Source: Macrophomina tecta (lineage: Eukaryota; Ascomycota; Dothideomycetes; Botryosphaeriales; Botryosphaeriaceae). Taken from it: a stretch of DNA of 64,000 nucleotides. Each line of letters starts with the position of its first letter. Positions within the stretch are counted from its first letter, which is position 1. The notes beneath the pieces were generated by a model. The model ran no database searches and was not told where the DNA came from. It was given only the letters and a program-made list of their open reading frames with translations. The stretch covers positions 2,356,001 through 2,420,000 of the forward strand of contig JAKSGN010000006.1 of NCBI GenBank assembly GCA_024180945.1. The letters run 5' to 3'. A program made the position numbers and the translations under genes. Shown piece after piece: positions 15,239 to 26,711 of this stretch.

Positions 15239-15593
15239 CATGCATCGCCGCAGTCATCTCTCACCGGTTGTGGTACTGCCCCGCACCGTCACCAAAATGT
15301 TTATTCGCAAGCGTTCATTCCGCCAAGGCTTCGATTCAGGCGTATCCGGCGTTGGTCAATTGTTGTTCTCACCTGAACCAAGATGATACCACGGGGCGGT
15401 GGGGTCCTTTAGTGGAGGGCCCACTGCACCCCGCCCTCTCTTTTTGATGACCGCGCGTTTGTAAAGCCTCTGAGCGATGGTTGGAAGAGTCATTATTATA
15501 TGGCCCTTGTAGAGATTTTCTTCGCGTTCCGATCTGCAACGTCTGACATCCGACAAGCGCTATTCCACGTTCTTTCGGGCCTGGCAAATCCGT

Positions 15594-15867
15594 GCGGAGG
15601 AGGCAGGCGCTCTGCACAAGAAGCAGGCCGCCCACTCATGACATCCACTCGAAGTGGAAGCGTTATTGAGCTGGCGTTTGTTGCGATACTTAACCCGGAT
15701 TGTTTAATACCCTAGATTGATAGCAGCGGAGGAGGCAGGCGCTCCGCTGTGGATGAAGAGAAGAGAAAGAATAGTGACGGCAGTTGATGGAGACTCGGAA
15801 GAAAATACGAAATCATCTAAGCGGGAGACCTACCGGAAGGCGTAGCAGTGGAGGCAGGCGCTCTGCG
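15594..15867 (+). repeat. Three-copy 17-24 bp direct repeat
   Basis: The core GGAGGCAGGCGCTCYGC occurs at about 15597-15613, 15729-15745 and 15850-15866, spaced 132 and 121 bp. Copies 2 and 3 also share the preceding TAGCAGYG. Intervening sequence is not repeated. The copies start about 360 bp after the areA stop codon. Confidence 0.85.
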
Positions 15868-16748
15868 AAACCTGCTTTGGTGCCCGTACTTTAATTTTCC
15901 TGGAGGCTTTTTTTTTTTTCTACCTTGTTTTCCCCTTCGTCTTTTTGTCTGTTTTCTTGGCCATGAGTTTACGATGTGATTCCCTTGTGCTGTAGCTCGT
16001 TGTGGTCTTCCAGTCTGGCTGTCTCAGTTGTTTTTGTGGCCGTTGCTAGGATGGAGAGAGTTGTCCCTCGTGGTATGTTCGCGCGTAGGAGTTCTCTTTT
16101 TTCTTATTGGCGCTCCGCCTCGAATTGTGGGGACATCTCGGATGGGTTGTTTCTCCCAGTCCTTGAGGAATATAGATCTGTGTATCAGCGCCCATTTTTT
16201 GTTTTTCTTTTTTCTTCCCGCAGAGATTCCTGCCTCCTTTTTCTCGTCGTGGTTGGAATTGGGGCCGTAGTAGCAGTGGTGGGATGTGTTCCTTCGCGGA
16301 TCAGCCTGATTGGACGCAATAGTATGCGATCGATATCCTTGAATCCTTTTGCCGATGAGCGTATCCTTGTGTGACTAATTGGCAGTCCAGAGTGCTGCAA
16401 AGGCGTTGAGGTAGCCGAATGAATTGAATGGAACCTGAACATCCCATCCGTCCTCGGAGTGGAAGGGCGCAGTCGAGTCCGTGGAGAAATGGAGGGCCGG
16501 GAACCTGCACTTCGGATCGAAACGAAACCCAGCTGAGCCAAACCATCCGAGTACCTGTTGCATGTTTGCTGTCCTCGCTTTTTCTTATCAAATAGATAAA
16601 GAAGGTCCGACACCTTTTTGTTTTTCCCTCCTCCCTTTCCTCCAATAACGAAGTCTCGACCCACCCACCCCCTCCTCCCGGGGGCGTGAGACGGGTTGGA
16701 TGGCACGCATCGGAGGTAAGTCCTGGAGGAAGCTCTGTGCGTCTCTCT

Positions 16749-16754
<6 letters not shown>

Positions 16755-16782
<28 letters not shown>
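16755..16782 (+). repeat. CT dinucleotide microsatellite
   Basis: An uninterrupted CT run of about 28 bases, preceded by an imperfect CT/CCT stretch from 16742. Confidence 0.9.
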
Positions 16783-16785
<3 letters not shown>

Positions 16786-17356
16786 CTTCCTAGGTTTCCG
16801 GCGGAAATTGGTCCGGGCGAGGGGAGGCAAGCTGTCGGGTAGGTGAGGAAGGAGGGGGATCCGACGGACTGGTAGGAAGAATGCAAAGAACGGACCGCGC
16901 GCCGTGCAGCGACTGGTTGCGGTGGGTGACGAGCTCGCAGGGCATCGTAATCCCCGACTGCTTTCCGACCTTTTCGGCGCTGTTGAGCAGCGGGCCGGCG
17001 GCTTCGACGTCTCCCTGAATCCGGGCCGTGGATGGCGTCAGGGCCGGGCAAACATGTGGCAGTGCTGTGCCATCACTGTCCTCTTTTATTTTTTTTTTTT
17101 TTCAATTCATCCTTGGATTTATTTCTTTCCTAGGTGTCCTTGGTAGGTACGAAAGGGATGTTGGACAGCTGAGGTAGTCCGATGGTGATTTGGGAGGCGG
17201 GAGGTGCACCATGTCTGGGTTTATGAGCGTATCTGGATAGGGTTGCCTGGCTGATTTTGGTTCGTTCGGTAGGTCCGGGGACAAAGGTGTGTGGGGGTCA
17301 TCAACTAATAGGGTGCCTTCTGAACGGGAACGGGAACAGATAATCACTTTCGGTAA

Positions 17357-17391
17357 TTTTTTTTTTTTTTTTAAAAAAAAAAGGGGGGGGG
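17357..17391 (+). repeat. Homopolymer block T16-A10-G9
   Basis: Sixteen T, ten A and nine G directly abut. About 35 bp further on, 17427-17452 is a perfect 13-bp tandem duplication (GATCGAGTAAGGT twice). Confidence 0.85.
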
Positions 17392-20000
17392 AGGGAAGGG
17401 CCGTGGCAGATTGGTGGGAGGCAGTTGATCGAGTAAGGTGATCGAGTAAGGTTGCGCCGGCGGCCGCGAGACTAAAAGACCTTGGGAGGGGGAATTGAGA
17501 CAAACCATGCGGCTTAAAAGAGCGGGAAAGAAGGACAGCGGACGAGGAGGTGGCAGGATAAATGATCATCGACGGTAGGGGTAGGGAAGGAGGAAGCAAA
17601 ATATAAGCTAAGAAAGACGTGATCTCCACCTGACTTGGTCTGGGGGGTTAGGTCGGTGGTGGTGAGTAGTGCGGACTGCGCGCTCTTTAGTGTGAGGGCA
17701 GGACGGAGCAATTCCGATCAGAGGGAAGCAGCCGAAAGCAAGCTTTTTCTTGTCAATGGAGAGCGGAGCAAGAGGGGCGGGCGGGTGGCTCTGACAGCAG
17801 AGTGCACAACTCTCAGCATTTCAGTGTGGTAACAAAATGCCTTTCTGGTCTGGGCGGGTGGTGCGCCTTGGCAGAAAAGAAGCTGCGCGATAGGAATGAC
17901 GCCAATAATCGCCCGCCCACACCCCCCCGAGGGGCCCCTACACTTTGGCTCTGCGACCCCGAAACAGGGGTCCTGCTTCGGGTCCTTTTTTCTCGATGGT
18001 CCCCACGCGCGCCCGCGGCCCCGACTGCACTAACACCACCGTGCTAGCCAATACTGCTCCCCGGTGCTCTGGCGTGCTCGTGCGGTTTGAGATAAGAATA
18101 CCTTCCGTGCGTCGAGGACGAGGAAAAAAAAAAAAAAAAAAGCCACCGGAAACTCTTTCTCTCTGGCGGATCACTCCACTACGCGATTGACGTTGCGTTA
18201 CCCACACCGGTCAGGGCCTTTCTGGCGGACCAAGATCCGCCGGCTGGGCTGCCTGCTCGCAAGGATCGATGAATGATGAGTCGGAAGCCGCAGCGGAAGA
18301 CCGGAGATCCGGAGAAGAGACGACGAAGGGGGCCGGAGGAGGCTTGTGGTGGGAATTGAAAGCACGTAATGGCGACGCCGGGCTGATGGGTTATTAGGTA
18401 AGTGTGGCGGATGTTATGCCTCTAGAGGCACCGGGGCGACAATGCTGGTGTAATGGAATTTTTGTGTTGGCCTGACGAGGCCCGAGGCTCGCAGACCGCG
18501 GCCATGGCGGTGCTCCCGCTGGCTTGGCAGGCGCGTCGCGGAACTTTGTGGTGTTGACGGCGGTGGTTTGCGCAGGAGGGTGAGCGCGTTGATGAGCAGG
18601 TTTGAGAGGGAAAAGCCTCCCCGCTCTCTGCCAGCACTGCACATGCGCCAAGAGCTGCTGATATAAAGCGAACGGTGCTTCCGCAGCGGTGCATCCAGAG
18701 TACGAGCTCGCTTGGACCTTCGGCTGCGTATCTCAACACCTGCGCCGCGGACCCGATCGGCCGTCATGCGATCCCGCGCCTCACCTGCCGCTGGGGGAAA
18801 GTGGCTTCGGGAGCACGGCGGCAAGAGCAATGTTCGGCCTCGACATGCCGAAGATGCCGTCTCGCTCTGCCTGAGAAGAACACGAACGCTGCGCCGCACG
18901 CCTGCACGCTTCCAACACGCCGCCCTTCGAGCGGCACGCCTTTTCTCCGCACGGGAACCAACTGGTCCTCGCGGAGCCATGCCGTCCGGAGCCATGCGGC
19001 TGCCTAGCGCAGCAATAGCTCGCGCGGCTAACAGCCAAGCGTCGAAGCCTATCCTTGCCTCCGCAATCGCCCACCACCACCACCACCGCGCCCGTCGAGG
19101 ATTGGACCACTCCGCCCTGCGCTGGCCGTGGTGGCCTCAGGCTCGAAGGTGTTGTTGCCGCCGTGTTCCAGAAGTGCTTCAGCTCTCAGACGCTTCTCTG
19201 ACGTTTCGGATTCGTGCGCTTCGCCCAGACGCATGTCCAACCGACCCTCCCCCCTCAGCTCACTCCCCGGATCGAGCCTGGCTTCAAGCTTTGAGCTTGC
19301 GCCTGGCGCCCGTGAGCTTGTCGTTGATTCGCTTGCATCAAGCAATGAGAGCTCCGTGCTATGCAGGGGGTCCAGAACCAAGCCTCCCCCTCCCTGCGCA
19401 TGACTCCCCCGTGCGCGCCAGCTCCTACACCTCAATTGCCTCAGCCGCAAGCAGCTCGTCCACCTTGGGGAGTTTCCCATGTCTCATCACCGGCTCGGCT
19501 CAGCCCAGATGTCCTCCGCCAGGCCGGTGCGGTTTCTTAGCCGTCGATCAGGGCCTGGAGAGATCCAGTTAGATTCGAGATGCCACCCTATCCGCGCCTG
19601 AGGGCTGCCCTCGAGTAAGGCGGCCGGGTTCAACGCCACGTTAGACCCGCGATTTCTGCGCCCACTTGGAACAGAAGGCGTACGAGTCGCCATTACCCGT
19701 GGCGCTTCACACAGCCCCTTCGTTGCCGTCCTTCCGTCTCGTTACGGCTGCGCAGGCGCGCGTCGGCAGAGCCGGGAAACAGAAGGTTTGCTGGAAGCAT
19801 AAAGTCGACGACTCGTCCGCCGCTTGGAAGTGTTTTCTCCAGCATCAAACCAACCTCCTCTCATACAGAAGATACCCAGTTCTGCTTTTTGTTCTTTGTT
19901 CAGAGATAAAACTGTTTGACACAGTTTCTGTAAAGGACCATCTCCTAATAACCAACAACCAACCCTCCCAAACAATACCAACCACACCACCACCATCAAA

Positions 20001-20688
20001 ATGCACTTCTCCACCTCCGCTCTCCTGGCCCCCACGGTCCTCATCAGCCTGTCTCAGGCCGCCAACATCGACATCGTTGTCGGCAAGAACGGCCTGACCT
20101 TCGAGCCCAACAGCACGACGGCGGCCGAGGGCGACACGCTAACCTTCAAGTTCTGGCCCATGGCGCACTCGGTCGTCCAGGGCGCCTTCGGCTCGCCCTG
20201 CACGCCCAGCGAGAGCGGCTTCAACTCTGACTTCGTCCCCACCACCTCAGGCGCCGCCAACCGCACCTTCGTCGTCACTGTCAACAACACCGATCCCATC
20301 TGGTTCTACTGCTCCCAGGGCAAGCATTGTCAAAACGGCATGGTTGGTGTCGTCAACCCTCCGTAAGTCTTACATAAAACCTGCATAAATAAACGCAGTG
20401 ACGTGTAGAGGGCGTTGAGACTGATTGGGGTCACACAGCGCAAACAACCGCTCGCGGACCCTCGCTGCCTACGCTGCCGCCGCCGCCGACGTTTCCCAGG
20501 CAGAGACGCCCGCCGAGATCCGCGGCGGCGTCTTCGAGGCGGCGTCGGCTTCCGGCGGCTCCGCGACCACACCTTCCAGCTCTGCATCGACGCCCGCGTC
20601 GTCGACTGGCGCTGCTGCCTCCCTTATGGGCCAAGGTGCCGGTGTTGCCGGTCTTGTCGCCATTGTTGCCGGTCTGTGGGGATTGTAA
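20001..20688 (+). CDS. Secreted cupredoxin with Ser/Ala-rich tail, probably GPI-anchored
   Basis: Extracellular copper-binding fold, 203 aa. Exon 1 20001-20362, intron 20363-20438 (GTAAGT...CACAG), exon 2 20439-20688. Residues 1-20 are a signal peptide (ATG then LLAPTVLISLSQA). The cupredoxin barrel spans about 21-120, with the four type-1 copper ligands visible: His56 (WPMAHSVVQ), Cys104 and His109 (WFYCSQGKHC) and Met114 (NGMVG); Cys67 and Cys110 may form a disulfide. A Ser/Thr/Ala spacer follows, and the end (AGVAGLVAIVAGLWGL) is hydrophobic, as in GPI signals. Fungal proteins of this type are called extracellular serine-rich proteins; their role is not established. It has a CA-rich, AUG-free leader. 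Fold confidence is high, function unknown. Confidence 0.9.
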
Positions 20689-23600
20689 TATTCTCTGCCT
20701 TCAGGTCAGAAGCAGCCCAATGGACCGAAATGTGTAAGAATGTAAAAGAGAGAGAGCATGGAAGTCGTGAGCTGGATGAAGGGGCTCATGGCAAAGGAGT
20801 TTCACGGCGGTTGTCAGGAGGTTGAAAGCAGAGCGCTAACCTTTTTGACGGCGCTACGACTATTTTTATTCTTACTTTTGGACTATATCCTTTCTGTGAT
20901 GGATGGTTGGGGATGTGGGTGGTTGGAGAGGATAGGGCGAAGCGGGTAGACGATCGAACGCTTCGTCGAGGACAAGCGTCATATATGTCGAATTCTCATG
21001 CACCAACTTCATCTCCGTTAAATTTTGCATACGTGCCTCCTGGGCTTACCTGATGTGCATGCCTCTGGAGATAATGTTCGTTCTTACCTATTTCCGAGTT
21101 TGTATGATACTTTGGAGTTGCTGTTTGCTCAGTGCAGAGATGCCTCGTGTTTACCTTGGCCTTACATGATAAGGCAAGGGAAGGATGTTGGTCTCGGGAT
21201 CTTGGAGATGCCCATCTTGTTAATGCACTTGGATGTGTCGTTACGCGTGACGTGAGTGTAGTGTGTGTTTGAAGTAATGATTTGCGGAAGACAGAGGCAT
21301 GGGTTGAGCGGGTGTTGAGAACTTATATATTTTGTCGTTGTTCGCACCACGTGAGCGCCTGCCGTTTATTCCTAGCACAAGGGCCCTTTGTTGTACGATA
21401 TTGCATCAAAGAAATCTTCGGGGACCACGAGCTCGCGATAAAGAACTGGTGATGGACTGCGCAGATGGTTAGTAGTGGACAAAGTGATCGATCAACGATA
21501 TCGAACCAACCACTAGCAAACAGACCCCAGAACTCAATCTCGACCACATGTATTAAAAATAATAGATGCGTCAGCATTACCAGGATTCCCTCAGGATATC
21601 AAGAAGCACGTTCATGTCGTCCAATAGATCTTTCGAAGCTGTTGTTTTTACCGAAGTGGAAAAGGACTGGGTTAACCTACGGTCACCAGTCAGGCACTTG
21701 ATTACGATGGTAATACTATTTTGATCGTTGACTGACGAAGAAATCACAGACATTCACTGTAGGTAGTTAAGTCAGTGGACAGCGCGTATATGTACAGCAC
21801 CTGTTTCCATCTGTCGGCCATCATCCCGCGTGCACCATCAATTGTGCTCTCGTGCCATGGAGTGACGCATCCATGCATGGCGCCCGTCCCAAAGGCATTG
21901 CAAAAAACACGCAGGCATCCGCGCAAGAGGGAGAGCCCCAGGCAAGTGCCAAGATCTCGAGCGTCCAGAAAAGAGCGTATAGAATCGGCAGCCGGACGAC
22001 TGACCCGACAAAGTAGGGCACACGAGACCACATTTGAGACAGACACCTTGCCACCTCTCAGACTGCTATCTCGTCTCGCACTCGCACTCCTCCCCGCTTG
22101 CCGCTTGCTCCATCATGCCACCAAGTGACGCGTCCACAACTCCACGGAAAACGTGCCTAGAAAAATCCACGTCCGCGATACCAGCATCCGACCATTCACA
22201 GCCGAACGTTCACGACCAACAACCACCTCATGAAAGAAAGGGAGCAAAAGCTTCAAGAGTGGGATAGCCATACCCCCATCCCCGCTTCTCCAACCACGGC
22301 AAAAGCAAGCCACACAACACTCTCGCGTGGCACAATGGATATCAGAAGAGCGGACCATCTCCGCCATTATGTAACAGGCATTCAGCTATCGCGCCGCATA
22401 TCATAGCGCGACGAAAATAATGTGAGACAGAGTTCTTTCCCCCGGACGAAGATCTCAGCCCCTCGAATAAGTAAAGCAAAAACTAGACATCCAAAATCTC
22501 TCATGCGACTCTAACCGCTTGCGCGGCGCTCCCTCTGCTGTGCCGTAGCAAACATGCTTGCTTTTTCCGTCAGCAGCACACCCTCAGGACACACAAACAG
22601 AGCTCTGCGGCGTTTGGCAATCTTGCACCCGGGGAAAGGCAGGAGAGTGAGATGTCACCGAGGCGCCTATCGCCCAAACAGGCTAACGAGCCGCGGCATA
22701 AGTCGGGATCAGACCGATGGACGCGGGCGCGACGAGCATGAGGGGCTGAAAGAGGGGTGAAGCGAGCGAGAAAAAGAAGTCTGATGACCTCGTCTGTAAC
22801 ACTTCCCACCTGAGGAAACGACGCCCGTACTCTCGCTTTTCCCAAATCCCTCCTTTTTTTTTTTTTTTTTTTTTTAGGCGGGCAAGAAGTATGACTGCCG
22901 AGGTCGTATTTCCGATCAACTCTTCTCTCTGTGGAAAAGAGTAAGATATCTTGGTACATACCAAGGCCGGCACGTGCCGAGACAAAAGACAAGGGCAAGG
23001 GGGAGGAGCGGGACGGAGTGGAAGGAAAGGATCGGGGGGCCAAAAAGGCTTCAGCTCGTCTCGGAACCCAATCATGGTAAATAACCCAGACCAATCAGAT
23101 GGCAGCGGCACGAATTGGGACGGATGGGAGGGTGGGAATAAAAAAATAAAAGGTCAAACTTCAACATACCAGGGTAATTGGTACGACCATAACATAAATC
23201 GGTACCAGGCTAGAAAGGAAACGGCCAAATATAATAAACGCGCAGCTTGCTTTCAAGCGTAGTGAGCACCGGCGAGCTCGGGAGCGAAGGAAAAAAAAAA
23301 ATCCAATACATGGTTATGGGGTATGGGGTATATCCCTACATCGGGGAAGAAAGAGCAATGCATCCGAAAAGTCAAAAACACCACATCAACGCCCTATATC
23401 CTCGTTTGAGCCGCAACCAAACCCTGTCTGCGCACACCGGTCTTTCCGCACATGTCCATTCACCAAGAGAAATAAAAAAAAATGAAGAAATGAAAATGTC
23501 CGCTAGTCATCGATTTTGTGCCGCGAGGCATCCGATCTTAAAAATAATGAAACGAGATTGGCCAAGGGTCTTTACTTCCGTAGAGTTGACAATGCCGTGT

Positions 23601-23860
23601 AATGTGTTTGGGTATATGTGTCGGCCAGTGATTTTTCTCCTTTTTCCAAATCCTGTGGGGGGGTTTTTTGTTTTTTTTTGGCTCTTTGGTCATAGGCTCG
23701 TACCGGTTGAGGCGGTGTGATAGAGATGTTGGGAGAGTGTTCAAGGATGTCGGCGGGTACTATAGCGCTAATCCAAAACACACGGAGATGAGCAGGGTAA
23801 GGCCTGGGGAGTAGTGATGTGTGAGCGCCGGAAGATAGGGCGGATTTGGGAGAGCGAGTG
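20689..23860. other. 3.2 kb gene-poor spacer
   Basis: Includes the 3' flanks of the cupredoxin gene and of the convergent minus-strand gene ending at 23861. Bases 20950-22500 are near 50% GC without a credible frame. A T22 tract lies at 22854-22875. The 23250-23740 stretch is AT-rich with poly-A/T and is probably 3' UTR of the minus gene. No gene seen. Confidence 0.45.
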
Positions 23861-24372
23861 TCAGCGGCCGACGCGGCGGTCGAGAGCCTCAACGCGTCGG
23901 CGGTAGGCCTTGACGATTTCTCCAATGCGGCGGATCTTGTCGAACTCAACCTGCAGCTCGTCGATCTGGCGCAGGATGTCGTGGAAGCGGGCGATTTGGG
24001 CGTCGGCGTTGGATATGGCATTGCCGGCGCGGTCGTACTGCACCTGGGTGGCCGTCTGGGTCTGCTCGGAGAGCTGCGGCGGGCAGGGCGCGTCAGGCGG
24101 GCGGAATCTGGGGCAGGGCATGGCTGGAGAAGACTCACATGTGCCCAGCGCTGCTGGATGCTGTGCAGCAGACGGTCAAAGTGGGCGCTCAATGCCTGCA
24201 GGCTCGTTGGGTCGAGCAGCAAGCGGCCCTGCGACGAGGCCTGGCTGGCGGCGCGCGACGACGACCCGCCATGCTGCGAGAGAGCGAGCTGCTGGTGGTA
24301 ACGGAGAGTTTGGATTTCGCCCTGGGTCAGGCCGAGCTGGCTGTCTGGGATGGAGGCGGCTGGGGAGGCCAT
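23861..24372 (-). CDS. cnl1: BLOC-1 subunit CNL1-like coiled-coil protein
   Basis: Probable component of the BLOC-1 complex acting in endosome maturation and vacuolar trafficking. Exon 1 24139-24372 (78 codons), intron 24074-24138 (GTGAGT...CGCAG), exon 2 23861-24073; 148 aa. N-terminal LGLTQGEIQTLRYHQQLALS is followed by a Ser-rich linker (SSSRAASQASSQG), LLLDPTSLQALSAHFDRLL, and then a helical coiled coil crossing the splice site (RWAHLSEQTQTATQVQYDRA) and continuing to RRVEALDRRVGR. This order and length match the fungal CNL1 family as I remember it. The splice join gives an unbroken heptad pattern. The assignment is from pattern recognition only; another coiled-coil trafficking protein is the alternative. 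Confidence 0.75.
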
Positions 24373-25369
24373 TGTTCGGAGCCATGCACGGCGACGGCAT
24401 TGTCAAGCAGTCACTGGCCGCCGCGCGCCATGGACGCGGGGATGGAGAGGCAGAGGGAGGGCGAGGGCGAGCAGAGGGAGCACGCGGGCGCGGAGGATTG
24501 GGGTGGTATAGTAGTTGTTGGGTGAGTGAGCGAGAGGAGGGGCCCGGGCAGGCGGCCTGGCCGGGCTCTTGCTTGCTATTGACGCGCTGTCGCACCAACG
24601 AGCGTCGCGCACGACAAGCTCCTCCTCCTCCTCCTTCCCCCAGCCCGACGTCGCCAGCACGCGCGCCTGCTGCAGCCCTATCGCCATCTCCATCGCCCTC
24701 CATCATCGCCATCGGCAGCATCCCGCGCCGCGCAGCAGCCGCGCTCAGCTCCCGGGCGCCGGGGCCCGCCGGCCTTTTAACGACCTTCCTCGCCGTGACC
24801 GCAGCACCGGGCGGTAACGGCTCTGCCTGCGTCCTGCCCACTCACCGGCCGCCCTCGCACACCACCTCGCCCGCCCAAGCGACACCGCCGGCGTTCGTCC
24901 TGGGGTGCTGCGCCGGAAGATCGTCCCAAGCGGCAGTGCGAGCGGGTAAAGATGGGCCATCCGGACGCAGGTCCTGTTCCTGCCCGCCGCATGTCATGCC
25001 GCGATGCTCTCTGCGCCGCCGCGCGAGCACATGACGCCGCCTGTGACTTCAACCGCCCGCCTACCGCCCGTTGACCGCGACCCAGCTCTGCCCATTTTCA
25101 GCCTGAATCCCCAGCCGCCCATCCCAAAACACTGTCCGGAGCGTCTTCCCCCGAGCACGAACCCACCGCCTCCCCGCAATTTTACTGCTTTGCTCCCGGA
25201 GCTCCTCCTGCCATGCTGCTCTGCATCTCCTGTGGGCGAATTGTCGGCCACACGGAGCTCCAAATATCCTGACTAGCATCATGTATCGCTGTATTTAACA
25301 TGACCTGCTCCCCAAGTGTCCAGTGTGCTGTGCGTTGCGAGTACGCTTTGGAGTTTAGCGGTCGCCATC
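24373..25369. promoter_or_regulatory. Divergent promoter region, 997 bp, very GC-rich
   Basis: Separates the CNL1-like gene (minus) from the SGNH esterase gene (plus). The many overlapping frames on both strands are Ala/Arg/Pro-rich translations of GC-rich DNA. No specific sites are claimed. Confidence 0.45.
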
Positions 25370-26711
25370 ATGCGGGTTTCAAGCGTCATCCTTACCGCTC
25401 TGGGGCTGGCATCTACTGCCTCTGCTACCATATGGCAGAACCAGCAGATACGTGAAGTCACTTTCCCCGACACTGCCATTGTGCTCGACAGTGCCGGCAA
25501 CTCGACGTGGAAAACGTACCCGCCCAATGCTTCAGAGATAGGCTACAAGGGCCGCTGGGATAGCAAGCACGTCTCCTGTGAGTTCAACTCGCGCCAAGCA
25601 GATTGCGCCACTAACCACTTTTCTCCAGGGTGGTCGTGAGTCTCCAGCAAATCTTCAACAAGTCACTCTATCAGTCTAACCCAAACCCCTCGCCAACAGC
25701 GCCCCGGGCCTCAAATTCGGCTTCACCGGCGACCGCATCGCCATAACCTTCGGCCAGTACACCTCGCCTGGCGTCCTCATCGGCTACCGCCTCGACGGTC
25801 AGGACTGGCAGTTCACCAACGTCACCGCCAACTCCACGCACTCCCTCATCACCAGCGCCACCCCCGGCTTCAATCTCACCTCCTCCACGACCCGCACCTT
25901 CGAGCTCCGCGTTACCAACTGGTCCTACGGTGTCCAAATCGCCTCCGTCCACACTTCCGCCACCGGCTCCCTCCTCGCCCTCCCCCGCGCCCCCCGCACT
26001 CTCGAGATCATCGGCGACTCGCTCTCGGCTGGCCAATACGCGACCTACGAAGGCCTCGCCTCCTATGCCTGGGGCCTGGGCGAAGGCCTAGGCGGCACCG
26101 AGTTCAGCATCACCGCGTACCCGGGCATCTGCTTGGTCGACGCCGACTGCTGGGGCAATCCGCGCGGCCAGATCTACCAGTGGCACCAGACGTCTGACAC
26201 ATCCTACCGCGCGACCGAACTCTACGGCTCCAACCCAGAGCCCTGGGACTTCGCCGCGCACCCCGCCGCCGACGTGGTCGTCATCAACCTCGGCACCAAC
26301 GACAACAACACCCACAACAACGTCTCCGCCAGCACGTACCTGCAAACGTACATCGACTTCGTCGCCGACGTGCACGCCGTGTGGCCCGACGCACAGATCG
26401 TGCTGGTCAGCCTATGGAACGGCTTCAGCCCGGTCGGCTCGAGCTGGGCGCAGGGCGGTGCCTTCATCGATGAGATCCAGGAGGTCGCCCGCACGTACGC
26501 CGCCGAGGGGTTCGTCCACTACTTCAACACTACGGGCATCATGCAGCACAACGATATCGGCCCGCAGTGGCATCCGACCGACGTGGGACACATCAAGTTG
26601 GCCAGCCATCTGATGCAATTCATCAAGGAGAAGTTCGGCTGGGATCTCTTGGCCACGGGGCCGGAGGTTCAGCATGAGACTCTCTATTGGAACGACCAGG
26701 CCAACTACTGA
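25370..26711 (+). CDS. Secreted SGNH/GDSL esterase, carbohydrate esterase family 2-like
   Basis: Probably removes acetyl groups from plant polysaccharides outside the cell. Three exons: 25370-25577, a 7-nt exon 25629-25635, and 25700-26711; 408 aa. Signal peptide at residues 1-19 (MRVSSVILTALGLASTASA). Residues about 20-165 form the beta-sandwich seen in CE2 (GRWDSKHVS-WWS-APGLKFGF, the WWS spanning the micro-exon). The SGNH domain follows with nucleophile Ser179 in EIIGDSLSAGQ, the Asn block INLGTNDNN, and the C-terminal WHPTDVGHIKLA carrying the acid and histidine. Several NXS/T sequons fit secretion. Without the 7-nt exon the frame breaks, so the micro-exon is needed by any simple model. 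The exact substrate is inferred. Confidence 0.9.

Larger units (their letters stand above)
15239..20000. other. 4.8 kb gene-poor spacer downstream of areA
   Basis: Contains the areA 3' flank, a three-copy direct repeat, a CT microsatellite and a T-A-G homopolymer block (listed separately). Open frames here, such as minus 16185-17051 and plus 18712-19572, are arginine/proline/serine-rich translations of GC-rich or simple-sequence DNA without domains. The last 80 bases are a CA-rich leader (ACCACACCACCACCATCAAA) directly before the cupredoxin ATG. Confidence 0.5.

Noticed and set aside
16185..17051. 288-aa minus-strand open frame
   Set aside because: It crosses the CT microsatellite (translated as an RE repeat) and consists of Arg/Ser/Pro-rich low-complexity sequence with no domain or splice support.
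18712..19572. 286-aa plus-strand open frame
   Set aside because: Ala/Arg/Ser/Pro translation of GC-rich DNA, with equally long frames on the other strand and no motif or signal peptide.
23910..25034. 374-aa plus-strand frame antisense to the CNL1-like gene
   Set aside because: Antisense shadow: the minus-strand two-exon model has conserved blocks, correct splice sites and proper length, and this frame has none.
25578..25699. Single-intron model for the SGNH esterase 5' end
   Set aside because: Joining 25577 directly to 25700 shifts the frame and loses the conserved APGLKFGF segment; the 7-nt exon is needed.
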